The notes: generated from the letters alone by a model not told the origin. Counted from the first letter of the stretch, positions 33,862-44,103 are shown. The stretch is 64,000 bases of DNA from Kibdelosporangium sp. MJ126-NF4 (GCF_000826545.1 NZ_CDME01000011.1:1080001-1144000); one strand, 5' to 3'. Made by a program: numbers and translations.

Positions 33862-34674
33862 GTGATCGCACACGGGCGATCGGATCGTGTGGTTGCGGTG
33901 ATCAGCGACGGCAGCGCTTTCGCTGACCAGGACGTCTCGGTGGAAGCCGTGCTGCACGAGTACTCCGCGCTGATCCGCGACGTGGCTGGCCTACCGACTG
34001 TCGTGATGCCGCTCGTCGCGGATGCCCCACGGCAGTCGCACACCACACTGGACAACCTCCCGTCCAGCGTCGGCGCGGTCTTTCTGCCGCACGTCACACC
34101 TGAACGCGCCCACATGGCACGCCTGGCCGCAGGCGAGACACCGGTGGTCACTGAGCACGACACCACCGCGATCGCGCTGACCGCAGCGCTGCTGACCACC
34201 CTCACCCACGCCGGTCGCCCACTGAACTCCAGCCGCGTCGTGATCGCGGGCGCGAACACCATGCCGATGCTGTCCCCGCTGCTGGTGACCACCGGGATCG
34301 GCGACATCACCACCTGGAACCACGCTGACACCGGCGCGTTCCCGTTGCACCGCATCGCCACCGGCGCTGACGCCGTGATCGACTTGCTCGGCGGCCTCAC
34401 CACCGCATGCGAAATCCCCTTCGAACCTGCCGTGATCACCCGAGACGACCCACGCATCCCGCTGCTCGCGCTACCGGGACTGCTTCGCGCGCTGACCAAG
34501 ATCCGGGGCGCGACTCCGAATGTCGAGGTGTGCTACGCCTGTGCGTTCGCCCTGGTGATGGCCACGCCATCCGAGCTGCGGTTACCCAACGGCCCGGATC
34601 TTGTCCTCACCAGCCGGGTCGCCGACGCCGCGACCCGCGCTCTCCACCACCCGCACGACACACGTTTCAGCTGA
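33862..34674 (+). CDS. Malic-enzyme-like NAD-binding protein, probably not a full malic enzyme
   Basis: 270 residues. The opening VVAVISDGSAFADQDVSVEAVLHEYSALIRDVAGLPTVVMPL resembles the substrate-side segment of malic enzymes (VAVVSDGSAVLG...KxFAGIDA), followed by a Rossmann-like region (SSRVVIAGANTMPMLSPLLV, then ADAVIDLLGG and the C-terminal AFALVMATPSELRLPNGPDLVLTSRVADAATRAL). It is much shorter than the 400+ residues of malic enzymes and the catalytic Lys/Asp set is not evident. Location directly before PEP carboxykinase hints at C3/C4 metabolism. Function open. Confidence 0.6.
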   Translation: MIAHGRSDRVVAVISDGSAFADQDVSVEAVLHEYSALIRDVAGLPTVVMPLVADAPRQSHTTLDNLPSSVGAVFLPHVTPERAHMARLAAGETPVVTEHDTTAIALTAALLTTLTHAGRPLNSSRVVIAGANTMPMLSPLLVTTGIGDITTWNHADTGAFPLHRIATGADAVIDLLGGLTTACEIPFEPAVITRDDPRIPLLALPGLLRALTKIRGATPNVEVCYACAFALVMATPSELRLPNGPDLVLTSRVADAATRALHHPHDTRFS

Positions 34675-34713
34675 CCGGCCGACAAGCGCAGGGCGGCTCG
34701 CAAGGAGACCACG

Positions 34714-36543
34714 ATGACCGCAGCCACCATCCCCGGCCTCGACCAGACTCCGACCACACACCACTCGTTGCTTGCCTGGGTACGCCAGGTCGCCGACTTG
34801 ACCACCCCGGAGAAGGTGGTGTGGTGTGACGGGTCGACCGAGGAGTGGCGGACGTTGACCGACAGCCTGGTCGATGCGGGCACGTTCGTGCGGCTGGCCC
34901 AGAAACCCAACTCGTTCTGGTGCGCCTCGGATCCCAACGATGTCGCCAGGGTCGAGGACCGTACTTTCATCTGTTCGACCTACGAGGCCGACGCGGGTCC
35001 CACCAACAACTGGATGGACCCGATCGACATGAAGGTCATCATGACCGAGCACTACCGCGGCAGCATGACCGGCCGGACCATGTACGTGATCCCGTTCTGC
35101 ATGGGACCACTCACTGCCGAGAAACCCATGCTGGGCGTGGAAATCACCGACTCCGCCTACGTGGTCGCCTCCATGCACATCATGACCCGCATGGGCAGCA
35201 AGGCCCTCGCTCTGTTCGGCGACGACGCCGAGTTCGTGCGCTGTCTGCACTCGGTCGGCGCGCCGCTCAAACCCGGCCAGCAGGACGTGCCGTGGCCCTG
35301 TGACCACACCAAGTACATCACCCAGTTCCCCGAAGAACGGATGATCTGGAGCTACGGCTCCGGCTACGGCGGCAACGCGTTGCTGGGCAAGAAGTGCTAC
35401 TCGTTGCGGATCGCGTCGGTGATCGGCCGTGAGGAGGGGTGGCTGGCCGAACACATGCTGATCCTCAAACTCACCTCACCCGAAAACAAGGTCCACTACA
35501 TCGCCGCGGCCTTCCCGAGCGCCTGCGGCAAGACGAATCTGGCCATGCTCGAACCCGGCATCCCCGGCTGGAAGGTCGAGACCCTGGGCGACGACATCGC
35601 CTGGATGCGGTTCGGCAAGGACGGTCGGCTGTACGCGGTCAACCCGGAGTACGGCTTCTTCGGTGTCGCACCCGGCACGGGGTGGAAGACCAACCCCAAC
35701 GCGATGCGCACCCTCTACAAAGGAAACTCGATCTTCACCAACGTCGCGCTCACCGACGACGGCGACATCTGGTGGGAGGGCTACTCCGAAGCCCCACCAG
35801 ACCACCTCACCACCTGGCAGCGAGAAGGCTGGACGCTGGCCAGCGACGAGCTCACCTCCCACCCCAACTCCCGCTACTGCACCCCGATCGCCCAGTGCCC
35901 GATCGCCGCACCGGAATGGGACGACCCCAACGGGGTGCCGATCTCGGCAATCCTCTTCGGCGGCCGTCGGGCCACCACCGTTCCGCTCGTGGTCGAGTCC
36001 CGTGACTGGCAGCACGGCGTGTTCCTGGCCGCCACCCTGTCCTCGGAGACCACCGCCGCGGCCACCGGTCAGGTCGGCGTCGTGCGCCGCGACCCGATGG
36101 CCATGCTGCCGTTCATCGGCTACCACGTCGGCGACTACTTCCAGCACTGGATCGACACCGGCAAACACGCCGACACCGCGAAACTACCGAAGATCTTCTA
36201 CGTCAACTGGTTCCGTCGCGGCGCCGACGGCCGCTTCCTCTGGCCAGGATTCAGCGAAAACGCTCGCGTCCTCAAATGGGCCATCGAACGCATCGACGGC
36301 CACGCCACCGCGAGCCACACCGCGATCGGTCACGTGCCCAGCGCCAACGCCCTCGACCTGGACGGCCTGGACACCCCGGCCGAGGACATCCAGGCCGCTC
36401 TCACGGTCGACCACGACGAATGGCAAGCCGAGATCCCCCTGATCGAACAATGGTTCGCCACGATCGGCGACAAACTCCCCAGCGCGTTGCACGACGAACT
36501 CGAAGCCCTCAAACACCGCCTCACCGGAGTATCGACACCGTGA
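34714..36543 (+). CDS. pckG: Phosphoenolpyruvate carboxykinase (GTP)
   Basis: Interconverts oxaloacetate + GTP and PEP + CO2 + GDP. 609 residues, usual length. Motifs: [54 protein letters not shown]-loop [12 protein letters not shown] (about 270-281, with the mobile Cys), [23 protein letters not shown] and [17 protein letters not shown] preceded by AAGGAG. Its stop overlaps the GTG start of the PRPP synthetase gene. In oxygen-limited actinobacteria the enzyme can run in the anaplerotic direction, consistent with the neighbourhood, but no DevR-like box is seen here. Confidence 0.97.
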   Translation: MTAATIPGLDQTPTTHHSLLAWVRQVADLTTPEKVVWCDGSTEEWRTLTDSLVDAGTFVRLAQKPNSFWCASDPNDVARVEDRTFICSTYEADAGPTNNWMDPIDMKVIMTEHYRGSMTGRTMYVIPFCMGPLTAEKPMLGVEITDSAYVVASMHIMTRMGSKALALFGDDAEFVRCLHSVGAPLKPGQQDVPWPCDHTKYITQFPEERMIWSYGSGYGGNALLGKKCYSLRIASVIGREEGWLAEHMLILKLTSPENKVHYIAAAFPSACGKTNLAMLEPGIPGWKVETLGDDIAWMRFGKDGRLYAVNPEYGFFGVAPGTGWKTNPNAMRTLYKGNSIFTNVALTDDGDIWWEGYSEAPPDHLTTWQREGWTLASDELTSHPNSRYCTPIAQCPIAAPEWDDPNGVPISAILFGGRRATTVPLVVESRDWQHGVFLAATLSSETTAAATGQVGVVRRDPMAMLPFIGYHVGDYFQHWIDTGKHADTAKLPKIFYVNWFRRGADGRFLWPGFSENARVLKWAIERIDGHATASHTAIGHVPSANALDLDGLDTPAEDIQAALTVDHDEWQAEIPLIEQWFATIGDKLPSALHDELEALKHRLTGVSTP

Positions 36544-37535
36544 CACCCAGCGCACCGGTCCTGCACCGGTCGGGGAGCGTCACGAAACGGCTGATGTTCT
36601 TCACCAGCGGATCGCATCCCGACCTGGCCACCCAGATCGCCACGCACCTCGACGTGTCGATCACGCCGCAAACGGCGTACGAGTTCGCCAACGGTGAACG
36701 CTTCGTCCGCTTCGACACTTCGGTCCGCGGCTGCGACGCGTTCGTCCTGCAAGCCCCGACGGCGCCGATCAACACCTGGTTGTTGGAACAGCTGATCATG
36801 GTGGACGCGCTCAAACGTGCCAGTGCCAAGCACATCACCGTGATCCTGCCGTTCTACCCCTACTCCCGGCAGGACAAGAAACACCGAGGGCGCGAACCGA
36901 TCAGCGCCCGGCTGGTCGCCGACCTGTTCGCCGTCGCGGGTGCACAGCGGATCATGACCGTCGACCTGCACACCACGCAGGCACAAGGATTCTTCGACGG
37001 CCCGGTCGACCATCTCCTCGCCCAGCCACTGCTTGCCGGGTACGTCCGCCACCGATACGCCGACGCCGACATCATCGTGGTCGCGCCCGACGCCGGGCGA
37101 GTCCGGCTGGCCGAGAGATGGGCCGATCTGCTCGGCGGGCGCCCGATCGCGTTCATCCAACGCCGCGAGACCCTGCATCCGGGCCGCTCCGGCTCCAGGG
37201 AGGTAGTCGGCGACGTGCGGGGCAGAGTGTGCGTCGTGGTCGACGACATGATCGACACCGGGGCCACCATGGTCGGCGCCGCCCGGCTCCTGCGCACCGC
37301 GGGCGCGTCCGACGTGGTCGCCGCCGCCACGCACGGAGTGCTGTCCACCGGCGCCACCGATCGCCTGTCCGCCAGTGGTATCCGCGAGATGGTCCTCACC
37401 GACACCTTGCCCATCCCGGACGGGGTACCGTTCCCGCAATTGACCGTGCTGTCTATCGCGCCCCTGTTGGCGAAGGCTGTACACCAGGTCTTCGAGGAAG
37501 GCTCGGTCACCAGCCTCTTCGACGGCAACGCCTGA
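36540..37535 (+). CDS. prs: Ribose-phosphate pyrophosphokinase
   Basis: Makes PRPP from ribose-5-phosphate and ATP. 331 residues: [72 protein letters not shown] (metal site), catalytic-loop RRETLHPG and the PRPP loop [18 protein letters not shown]. It differs from housekeeping Prs in several motif positions, so it may be a second, class-specific copy. GTG start overlaps the pckG stop (translational coupling). Confidence 0.93.
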   Translation: MTPSAPVLHRSGSVTKRLMFFTSGSHPDLATQIATHLDVSITPQTAYEFANGERFVRFDTSVRGCDAFVLQAPTAPINTWLLEQLIMVDALKRASAKHITVILPFYPYSRQDKKHRGREPISARLVADLFAVAGAQRIMTVDLHTTQAQGFFDGPVDHLLAQPLLAGYVRHRYADADIIVVAPDAGRVRLAERWADLLGGRPIAFIQRRETLHPGRSGSREVVGDVRGRVCVVVDDMIDTGATMVGAARLLRTAGASDVVAAATHGVLSTGATDRLSASGIREMVLTDTLPIPDGVPFPQLTVLSIAPLLAKAVHQVFEEGSVTSLFDGNA

Positions 37536-37626
37536 CACCGCAGGTGTCGGCGGGCATCGAAACTCAGTTGTCCGAAGGGGATAGATCGGGCACTCTGCGC
37601 AGCTGACAGTGGATCGAGGAGGGACC

Positions 37627-38400
37627 ATGACGTTCGACATGCGCACGGCTGACTTGGCCGCGATCAACTCGTTGACCAAATATCCGTCGATCCCGACCTA
37701 CCATCAACTTGACCCGGCCAACGGTGGTTTGGTGGACACCGTTGTCGAGTTCACCGGTGCGGTCGTCGGTACCGAGAAGATCGACGGCACCAACGCGCGG
37801 ATCGTGTCCCTTCCCGACGGTGGCTATCTGATCGGCAGCCGGGAGGAGTTGTTGTACGCCAAGGGTGACCTGATCGGCAATCCGGCTCAGGGCATCGTGG
37901 CGGAACTGCGTCAGGTGGCGGAACGGTTGGCGCCCGTCGACGATGACGTGATCAGGGTGCACTACTTCGAGGTGTTCGGTGGCAAGGTGACTGGTGCGAG
38001 CAAGCAGTACACCGGTTCGCGTCAGATCGGCCATCGCCTGTTCGATGTGGTCGTGCAGCCGGACTACGCCCAGTTGCTGGCCAAACCCGCCGTGGAGATC
38101 TCCTCGTGGCGGGAGAGTGGCGGTCAGCACTACCTGCCGGAGGCGGAACTCGTCGCACGGGCGGCCCATGACGGTCTGGAACTCGCGCCGCGACTGTTCA
38201 CAATGGACTCGGCTGAACTGCCGCAGGACATCCTCAAAACCAGGGAGTTCCTGGCTGCGCACCTGCCTGCGACAGTCAGTGCACTTGACGACGGTGCGGA
38301 AGGCAAACCGGAAGGCATCGTGGTGCGTACCGCCGACCGTGCTGTGATCGCGAAGGCCCGTTTCCAGGACTACGACCGCACACTCAAACGTCGTCGCTGA
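37627..38400 (+). CDS. Stand-alone RNA ligase-family protein
   Basis: 257 residues. The ligase nucleotidyltransferase motif I is TEKIDGTNARI (KxDGxN, the adenylated Lys), motif III-like VIRVHYFEVFGG (F-E-x-F-G), motif IV PEGIVVRT and motif V IAKAR. This arrangement matches Rnl2-like RNA ligases. No polynucleotide kinase, 2'-phosphatase or methyltransferase partner gene is adjacent. ATG has GAGGAGGG upstream; the GTG-like upstream in-frame start at 37609 is less likely. Possible roles: RNA repair or tRNA splice healing under stress. Confidence 0.85.
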   Translation: MTFDMRTADLAAINSLTKYPSIPTYHQLDPANGGLVDTVVEFTGAVVGTEKIDGTNARIVSLPDGGYLIGSREELLYAKGDLIGNPAQGIVAELRQVAERLAPVDDDVIRVHYFEVFGGKVTGASKQYTGSRQIGHRLFDVVVQPDYAQLLAKPAVEISSWRESGGQHYLPEAELVARAAHDGLELAPRLFTMDSAELPQDILKTREFLAAHLPATVSALDDGAEGKPEGIVVRTADRAVIAKARFQDYDRTLKRRR

Positions 38401-38417
38401 CGGGGCGGCCGGTCCGG

Positions 38418-39008
38418 CTACGTCAGGTCGGCCGCGCTCGGGACGACCACGCCGTACAGGTCGGTGATGGTGGCCAGTGCGCTGTTGTGCAGTTGCTCGG
38501 CGCTCACTTCCGCGACCGGCGTCGTCAACGGCCGGGTGGCGCAGGCGTCGGCGACGACGGTCGGGTGGTTGCCACGCAGGAACGCGCCCTCGGCGGTGAA
38601 GGTGACGCACATGTTGGTCATGAACCCGGCGATGACCACGTTCTCGTGCCCGGCTGCGTCGACCTGCTCACCCAGGTCGGTGTTCACGAAGGCGTTCGGC
38701 GCGCCCTTGACGACGACCGGCTCGCCCTCGGCCGGGGCGACGTCCGGGTGGATGGCGCCGATCTCGGCCCGCACGTCGTACGGCGTGCCTTCGCCGCCGT
38801 CGTTGACGACGTGGATCACCTTCGCCCCGGCGGCGCGGGCGTGGGCAAGCAACTCCTTGGCGGCGGCGAGTGCGGGCCGCCACCCCTCCAGTTCCATCAC
38901 GCCGCGGGTGTAGGTGTTCTGGTAGTCGACCATGATCAGCGTCGAGTCGGCCAGCGTCGCGGGGGTCTGGTCGAGCCCGTTCAGCTCCCGCAGCGTCGTC
39001 CTTGCCAT
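38418..39008 (-). CDS. Isochorismatase-family cysteine hydrolase
   Basis: 196 residues. Triad: Asp in LIMVDYQNTY, Lys in VVVKGAPNAF, Cys in GFMTNMCVTFTAEGAFLRG. The fold includes nicotinamidases, N-carbamoylases and other amide hydrolases; the substrate is not evident. ATG at 39008 is chosen over an Arg/Pro-rich extension. It is divergent from a GlxA-type regulator 136 bases away, a frequent pairing in actinobacteria, so that regulator probably controls it. Confidence 0.9.
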   Translation of the reverse strand: MARTTLRELNGLDQTPATLADSTLIMVDYQNTYTRGVMELEGWRPALAAAKELLAHARAAGAKVIHVVNDGGEGTPYDVRAEIGAIHPDVAPAEGEPVVVKGAPNAFVNTDLGEQVDAAGHENVVIAGFMTNMCVTFTAEGAFLRGNHPTVVADACATRPLTTPVAEVSAEQLHNSALATITDLYGVVVPSAADLT

Positions 39009-39144
39009 CTTCGGATGTCCTCTCGATCGTCGGCTGCCCGGTCGCTGACCAGGCACAACCGACGCTAGACTCGACAGCGGATGTCGGCAATGACATGCAA
39101 GGCGCAGAAACCGACATGACGTCGGACCGGCGGAACGGGGAACA

Positions 39145-40149
39145 GTGGGAACACCGGAACGGCAGACACCCGAGAGGCTCGTCGCCGTGGTGCTGTTCGA
39201 CCGGATCGACCTGCTCGACGTGACCGGTCCTGCCGAGGTCTTCTCGTTGCTCCAGCGGGAAATGGAGCGTCCGACGGGCTACCGCGTGGTCCTCGCCGCC
39301 GAGACGCTGGACCCGGTGACCACCTCCGCCGGGGTACGCGTCCTGCCGGACGTGACCTTCGGGGAGCTGACCGGGAAGACGATCGACACCCTGATCGTGC
39401 CAGGGGCGGTGACGGTCGGCGAGAGCCGCGAGATCGTCGCCCGGTGCGATCCCGACGTGGTCGAGACGGTCCGCCAGCTCGCCGTGCACACCCGTCGGGT
39501 GGCGTCGGTCTGTGTCGGGGCGCACATCCTCGCCGCGGCGGGCCTGCTCGGCGGCAAGCGCGCCACCACGCACTGGTCCACCGCCCGGCAACTCGCCGCG
39601 GAGCACCCGGAGGTCACCGTCGACGCCGACCCGATCTTCATCCGCGACGGCACCGTGTGGACTGGGGCCGGGTTGAGCGCCTGTCTCGACCTCGCCCTGG
39701 CGTTGGTGGCCGATGACCACGGCCCAGAACTCGCCTCCCGGGTCGCCCGCCAGCTCGTGATGTTCCTGCGGCGGCCGGGCGGGCAGAGCCAGTTCAGCGT
39801 GTCGGTGGAACCGGCGTCCGCGACCCGGCGGGTCGACGAGTTGCGCCATCACATCGCCGCCCACCTCGCGCAGCCGCTGACGGTTGCCGACCTCGCAGCT
39901 CACGCGCACGTCACGGACCGGCAGATCACCCGGGTGTTCAAGGCCGAGCTGGGGATGACTCCCGCTGCCTACGTCGAGCGCGCCAGAGTCGAAGCGGCTC
40001 GGCAGCGGCTGGAGACCACCGACGAGACCTTGTCGCGCATCGCGGGCACCTGTGGTTTCGGCACCGTCTCGACGCTGACCCGGTCCTTCCGGCGGACGTT
40101 GAACACGACGCCGAGCGAGTATCGGGCGCGGTTTCGGATCGGGGGCTGA
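39145..40149 (+). CDS. GlxA-type AraC-family regulator (DJ-1/PfpI + HTH)
   Basis: 334 residues. The N-terminal DJ-1/PfpI domain (about 10-190) has VAVVLFDRIDLLDVTGPAEVFS and the nucleophile-elbow region ASVCVGAHILAAAGLL; here it serves as a ligand sensor. The C-terminal AraC domain (about 235-330) has two helix-turn-helix units: VADLAAHAHVTDRQITRVFKAELGMTPAAYVERARV and LSRIAGTCGFGTVSTLTRSFRRTLNTTPSEYRARF. GTG start. Likely activates or represses the divergent isochorismatase-type gene. Confidence 0.93.
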   Translation: MGTPERQTPERLVAVVLFDRIDLLDVTGPAEVFSLLQREMERPTGYRVVLAAETLDPVTTSAGVRVLPDVTFGELTGKTIDTLIVPGAVTVGESREIVARCDPDVVETVRQLAVHTRRVASVCVGAHILAAAGLLGGKRATTHWSTARQLAAEHPEVTVDADPIFIRDGTVWTGAGLSACLDLALALVADDHGPELASRVARQLVMFLRRPGGQSQFSVSVEPASATRRVDELRHHIAAHLAQPLTVADLAAHAHVTDRQITRVFKAELGMTPAAYVERARVEAARQRLETTDETLSRIAGTCGFGTVSTLTRSFRRTLNTTPSEYRARFRIGG

Positions 40150-40272
40150 CCAGGTTCGGTGGCTTGTCGGTGGTTCGCCGGTGCTTCGACCACTTGGTGG
40201 GACCCGGCGCCGGGGGAGGTGGTTACGGTGGGTTGTCGAGTGGTCGCCGATCAGTGAGTGAGGGGCGCCAGG

Positions 40273-41412
40273 ATGCGATGGTTGTCCGTGCCAGCCGCGA
40301 TCGCGATGGTTGTCCTTGTGCCGCCGCCTGCCTCTGCCGCGGTCGGTTTCGACGAGTTGCCACCGCCGTCGGGTATGGCCGCCGCAGTCGTTTCGGTGCT
40401 CAACGAAGCGGGGCGGGCTGCGGGGTCCGGGTGGACACCATCGCAGTTCCCGTACCCCGGCACGCTTCGTGCCGTCAGCTGGGACGGTACGCGTCCCACG
40501 ACTCTGGGAGCGGGGCACGCGACGGGCATCAACACGCGGGGAGACGTGGTGTTCCCCGTTGTCACCAAACAGGGTGGCGCGCAGGTCACGTCCATCAGTG
40601 TGTGGGAGAACGGCCAGGCGGCCGACCGGACGCCGCCGCAGCGTGGCGCGGGTGTCATGACGGTCCGCGATCTCAGTGACACCGGTGTGATCCCGCTGGC
40701 CTACGACCGAATGGGCGATCCCGAGTCGTACTCCAACGACCGCGCGGGAGCCTGGCGGCAGGGAGCGTTCGCCGACGTTCCCCTGTCGCCGCAAGGTCAG
40801 TACATCTACCACCAAACTGTGAGCAGCAACGGCACGACCGCGGGTTCTCGGCAGCCACGTGACGGCAGTGCTTCCTACGTGTTCCGCTGCACCGCTACCC
40901 GCTGCAACCGTCTGCCAGCCGCAGGGCAAACAGGCACCTACGCCGTCGCGGCGCTCAACGAAACCAATGCCATCGCCGGTACCTGGTTCGCTGACGGGAA
41001 CTCCCGGGCGGTTACCTGGACCAACGACCAGCCAACGGTTCTGCCCGGCGACACAGCGGCTGTCGCCGACAACACTCGTGCTGTCAACGAGAGCGGTGAG
41101 GTCGTTGGCTGGCGACTTGAGGCTGGTGTGCGCAAGGCGACACTGTGGCGCGACGGCAGCCTCGTGGACCTCGGTACATCCGGTGAGAGCGAAGCGGTCG
41201 CCGTGAACGACCGGGGCGATGTCGTTGGTTGGCAGACGATCGACGGTCAACCACACCCGTTTCACTGGCGTGCCGGTGTCCTCATCGGGCTACCGACGCC
41301 TGGCGACGTGCCAGCCAAAGCCGCGGCGCTGAACAACGCCGGTGTGGTGGTCGGCAACACCCTCAACCGCGACACGTCACGCGCGTTCCGGTGGACAGTG
41401 CCCTCCGGATGA
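40273..41412 (+). CDS. Secreted repeat protein (HAF-type extracellular repeats)
   Basis: 379 residues with a signal peptide (MRWLSVPAAIAMVVLVPPPASA, cleavage near 22). The mature part contains repeated units of the form VN-(E/D)-x-G-(E/D)-V-V-G-W...LW(R)DG-x-L-V-D-L-G, for example VNESGEVVGWRLEAG and VNDRGDVVGWQTIDG, the pattern of HAF-type repeats that likely form a beta-propeller. No catalytic domain. ATG at 40273 gives the cleanest signal peptide; GTG at 40258 is an alternative. Confidence 0.8.
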   Translation: MRWLSVPAAIAMVVLVPPPASAAVGFDELPPPSGMAAAVVSVLNEAGRAAGSGWTPSQFPYPGTLRAVSWDGTRPTTLGAGHATGINTRGDVVFPVVTKQGGAQVTSISVWENGQAADRTPPQRGAGVMTVRDLSDTGVIPLAYDRMGDPESYSNDRAGAWRQGAFADVPLSPQGQYIYHQTVSSNGTTAGSRQPRDGSASYVFRCTATRCNRLPAAGQTGTYAVAALNETNAIAGTWFADGNSRAVTWTNDQPTVLPGDTAAVADNTRAVNESGEVVGWRLEAGVRKATLWRDGSLVDLGTSGESEAVAVNDRGDVVGWQTIDGQPHPFHWRAGVLIGLPTPGDVPAKAAALNNAGVVVGNTLNRDTSRAFRWTVPSG

Positions 41413-41451
41413 ATCCGATCGGTCACGTGTCGCCCGCGGTTGTCCGAGCGG

Positions 41452-42390
41452 TCAGTCAAGAAACCGCGACGCGGTCCGGCGGCGGCGATCGACCTCCACG
41501 GTGAACACGTCCGGTCTGCTGTAGTGCCCGGTTGGGTCCATGTTCTGCCGCTCTCTCTTCACCATCCCCGGATCGATGTCCACGACGATCAAGCGTTCCT
41601 CGCCGACAACCGGCTCGATCACCCAGGTACCGTCCGGTGCCGCCACCGCGGAGCCACCGAGGCAGTAGTCAGTGACTCCGGCCTCCTCCAGCGCCTCGCG
41701 CAGCGGAAAATCGGATGGGACATCGGCAAGACCGAGCAGACCGCTGGCAGCCAACGAGAACACCCGCCCCTCGCGGGCGATGAATCGCGTGATGTCGACA
41801 GTGTTTCGTGGGTTGCCGGGCCAGACGCCGACGTGCAGCTCCTCGCCCTGGGCGTAGAGAGCGTGCCGCGCCTGCGGCATCCAGTTCTCCCAACAGTTCA
41901 GCCCGCCCACCCGCGTGGCACCGGTCTCGTGCACACGCAGCCCGTGTCCGTCGCCAATGGCCCAGACCAGCCGCTCCTCGTGGGTGGGCATGAGCTTGCG
42001 GTGGGCTCCCACCATTCCGGTGCGCGGATCGATGGCCACCAGCGTGCAGTAGATGGTGCCGGGCGCGGCCGTTCTGTCGCGTTCGATCGTCCCGAGGTAT
42101 ACGAAGATGCCGAGATCACGTGCGGCTTCGGTGACGAGTTTCAACTCCGGGCCGGTCATCTCGACCGCCGCGTCCAGGTACGCCGCGAAAGCTCGTTTCT
42201 GGATCGCGTCCTCGAACCGGGCACCGCCGGTGTGCTCGAGCCAGGACGGGTAGCCCGACAGGAAGGTCTCGGGGAAGGCGATGAGTTCGACACCCTGTGA
42301 CGCGGCGGACTCCAGCCACGCCAGCACTTTCTTCGTCGTGGTCGAGGGATCGAGCCAGTGTGGTCTGGCCTGGGCGGCGGCGATGCGCAC
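41452..42390 (-). CDS. Nitrilase (carbon-nitrogen hydrolase family)
   Basis: 312 residues. Catalytic triad: Glu in AFPETFLSGYPSW, Lys in HRKLMPTHEERLVWAIGDG, Cys in GGLNCWENWMPQARHALY. The CWENWMP motif and HRKLMPTxxER are diagnostic of true nitrilases (nitrile to acid plus ammonia) rather than amidases. GTG at 42390 follows GGAGG; an upstream ATG at 42435 lacks a site. It is divergent from the exported SelA-like enzyme gene, which may belong to the same catabolic unit. Confidence 0.92.
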   Translation of the reverse strand: MRIAAAQARPHWLDPSTTTKKVLAWLESAASQGVELIAFPETFLSGYPSWLEHTGGARFEDAIQKRAFAAYLDAAVEMTGPELKLVTEAARDLGIFVYLGTIERDRTAAPGTIYCTLVAIDPRTGMVGAHRKLMPTHEERLVWAIGDGHGLRVHETGATRVGGLNCWENWMPQARHALYAQGEELHVGVWPGNPRNTVDITRFIAREGRVFSLAASGLLGLADVPSDFPLREALEEAGVTDYCLGGSAVAAPDGTWVIEPVVGEERLIVVDIDPGMVKRERQNMDPTGHYSRPDVFTVEVDRRRRTASRFLD

Positions 42391-42511
42391 GGACAGCCTC
42401 CAAGTCAGCCGTCGATCAGCGTTCTGGATACCCACATACGAAAGACGCCCTTAATGCGGCGCGAGCCAGCTCGTAACGTGAGCGCCACCACAGCATAGCT
42501 GAGGAGCCGCA

Positions 42512-44083
42512 ATGAGAGCTGACGCACTGAACCGACGGGGGCTGCTGCGGCGCGGCGGCGCGCTGGGCGGGTTGCTGGCACTGGGGCCGTTGCTGACCGA
42601 GACGGCGGCCAGCGCGGTGGAAACGCAGGTGGGCAAGGACGTTTACCGTTCGATCGGCGTGCGGCCGATGATCAACGCACGGGGCACCTTCACGATCCTC
42701 AGCGGTTCGCGGATGTTGCCGGAGGTACGTGCGGCGATCGACGCGGCGGCACGCCAGTTCGTTCATCTCGACGAACTCGCCGACGCTGTCGGCGTGGAAC
42801 TGGCGAAACTGACCGGCGCCGAGTTCGGTCTGGTCAGTTCCGGCTGCGCGGCGGGACTGACGCACGCCACGGCCGCGTGTGTGGCCGGTGGGAACCCGGA
42901 TCTGCACGTCCGCATCCCGGATCTGACCGGTTTCGAGAAGACCGAGGTGATCATTCCCCGGCATTCGCGCAACGTCTACGAGGCCGCGGTCAGCGCGGTC
43001 GGTGTCCGGGTCGTCGAGGTGTCGACCAGGGCAGAGCTTGAGCGAGCGCTTGGTCCGCAGACCGCGTTGGTCTACGTCATGGCCGGTCCGCAGGAGGAGA
43101 AGAGCGAACTGCCGATCAGGACGATCGCCGCCATCGCCAATCCCCGCGACGTGCCGATACTCGTGGACGCCGCCGCCGAGGTCCTCACGATCCCCAACGT
43201 GCACCTGCGCAACGGCGCGACGCTGGTGGGCTACAGCGGCGGCAAATGCCTGCGTGGACCGCAGTCGGCGGGACTGCTGCTCGGCCGCAAGGACCTGGTC
43301 CGTGCCGCGTGGGTGCACAGTGCACCGCACCACGGCTTCGCCCGTGGTTTCAAGGTCGGCAAGGAGGAAGCCATCGGCATGCTGATGGCCGTGCAGATGT
43401 GGACAAGGCGTGACCACGACGCCGAATGGCGACAGTGGACGTCATGGCTGAACCACATCGCCGACCGGGTGTCCCGGATCCGAGGTGTCCAGACCACGAT
43501 CGTGCAGCCGGAAGGGCTGTCCAACCGGACACCGTCGTTGCGAATCCTGTGGGACGAGAAGCAGTTGCGCGTCTCCGGGAAGACCATTGCAGACGTGCTC
43601 TACCAGGGTGAACCGCGGATCGCGCTGAACCAGGCCGGCAGCAGCAATCCACCGCTGACCGGGTTGTCCATCACGCCGTACATGATGGCAGGCGGGGAGG
43701 AGCGGATCATCGCCAACCGGATCCACGACCTGCTGCGAAACCCGCCGCCACAGAACAATCCGCCGACACTGCCCCCGGCAGCCGACCTGACCGGCGACTG
43801 GGCAGTGCAGATCGACTTCGCCGCGGGCAGGTCCACCAAGCACGTGCTTCGGCTGAGTCAGAACGGCAACAAGATCACCGGAACACACACCGGCGAGTTC
43901 GTCACACGTGACCTCACCGGAACGATCAGCGCCACCGACGTCTCGATCCGCAGCACCTACGGCGAGCAGAACGGCGACGCGCTCAGCTTCACCTTCACCG
44001 GCAAGGTCGACGGCGCCAGGATCAGCGGCACGCTCGACATGGGCGAGTACCTCGCCGCTCAGTGGACCGCCCGCAAACAGTAG
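42512..44083 (+). CDS. Exported SelA-like PLP enzyme with C-terminal beta domain
   Basis: 523 residues. A Tat signal (LNRRGLLRRGGALGGLLALGPLL, cleavage near 35) precedes a fold-type I PLP domain like SelA/DgaE ammonia lyases (about 45-410): GLVSSGCAAGLTHATAACVAG (phosphate-binding region), VDAAAEVLTIPN, PLP Lys in GYSGGKCLRGPQSAG. A further ~100 residues (about 420-523, LTGDWAVQIDFAAGRSTKHVLRLSQNGNKITGTHTG...) look like an added beta-barrel or lipocalin-like domain. It is followed by an exported RidA and an exported amidohydrolase, suggesting an extracytoplasmic amino-acid or amino-sugar lyase pathway. Exact substrate unknown. Confidence 0.85.
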   Translation: MRADALNRRGLLRRGGALGGLLALGPLLTETAASAVETQVGKDVYRSIGVRPMINARGTFTILSGSRMLPEVRAAIDAAARQFVHLDELADAVGVELAKLTGAEFGLVSSGCAAGLTHATAACVAGGNPDLHVRIPDLTGFEKTEVIIPRHSRNVYEAAVSAVGVRVVEVSTRAELERALGPQTALVYVMAGPQEEKSELPIRTIAAIANPRDVPILVDAAAEVLTIPNVHLRNGATLVGYSGGKCLRGPQSAGLLLGRKDLVRAAWVHSAPHHGFARGFKVGKEEAIGMLMAVQMWTRRDHDAEWRQWTSWLNHIADRVSRIRGVQTTIVQPEGLSNRTPSLRILWDEKQLRVSGKTIADVLYQGEPRIALNQAGSSNPPLTGLSITPYMMAGGEERIIANRIHDLLRNPPPQNNPPTLPPAADLTGDWAVQIDFAAGRSTKHVLRLSQNGNKITGTHTGEFVTRDLTGTISATDVSIRSTYGEQNGDALSFTFTGKVDGARISGTLDMGEYLAAQWTARKQ

Positions 44084-44103
44084 TGTCACAAGGAGGACGA
44101 CAG

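Noticed and set aside
38668..41265. 865-residue minus-strand ORF
   Set aside because: Antisense to the GlxA-type regulator and the secreted repeat protein, which have clear domains; the ORF has none.
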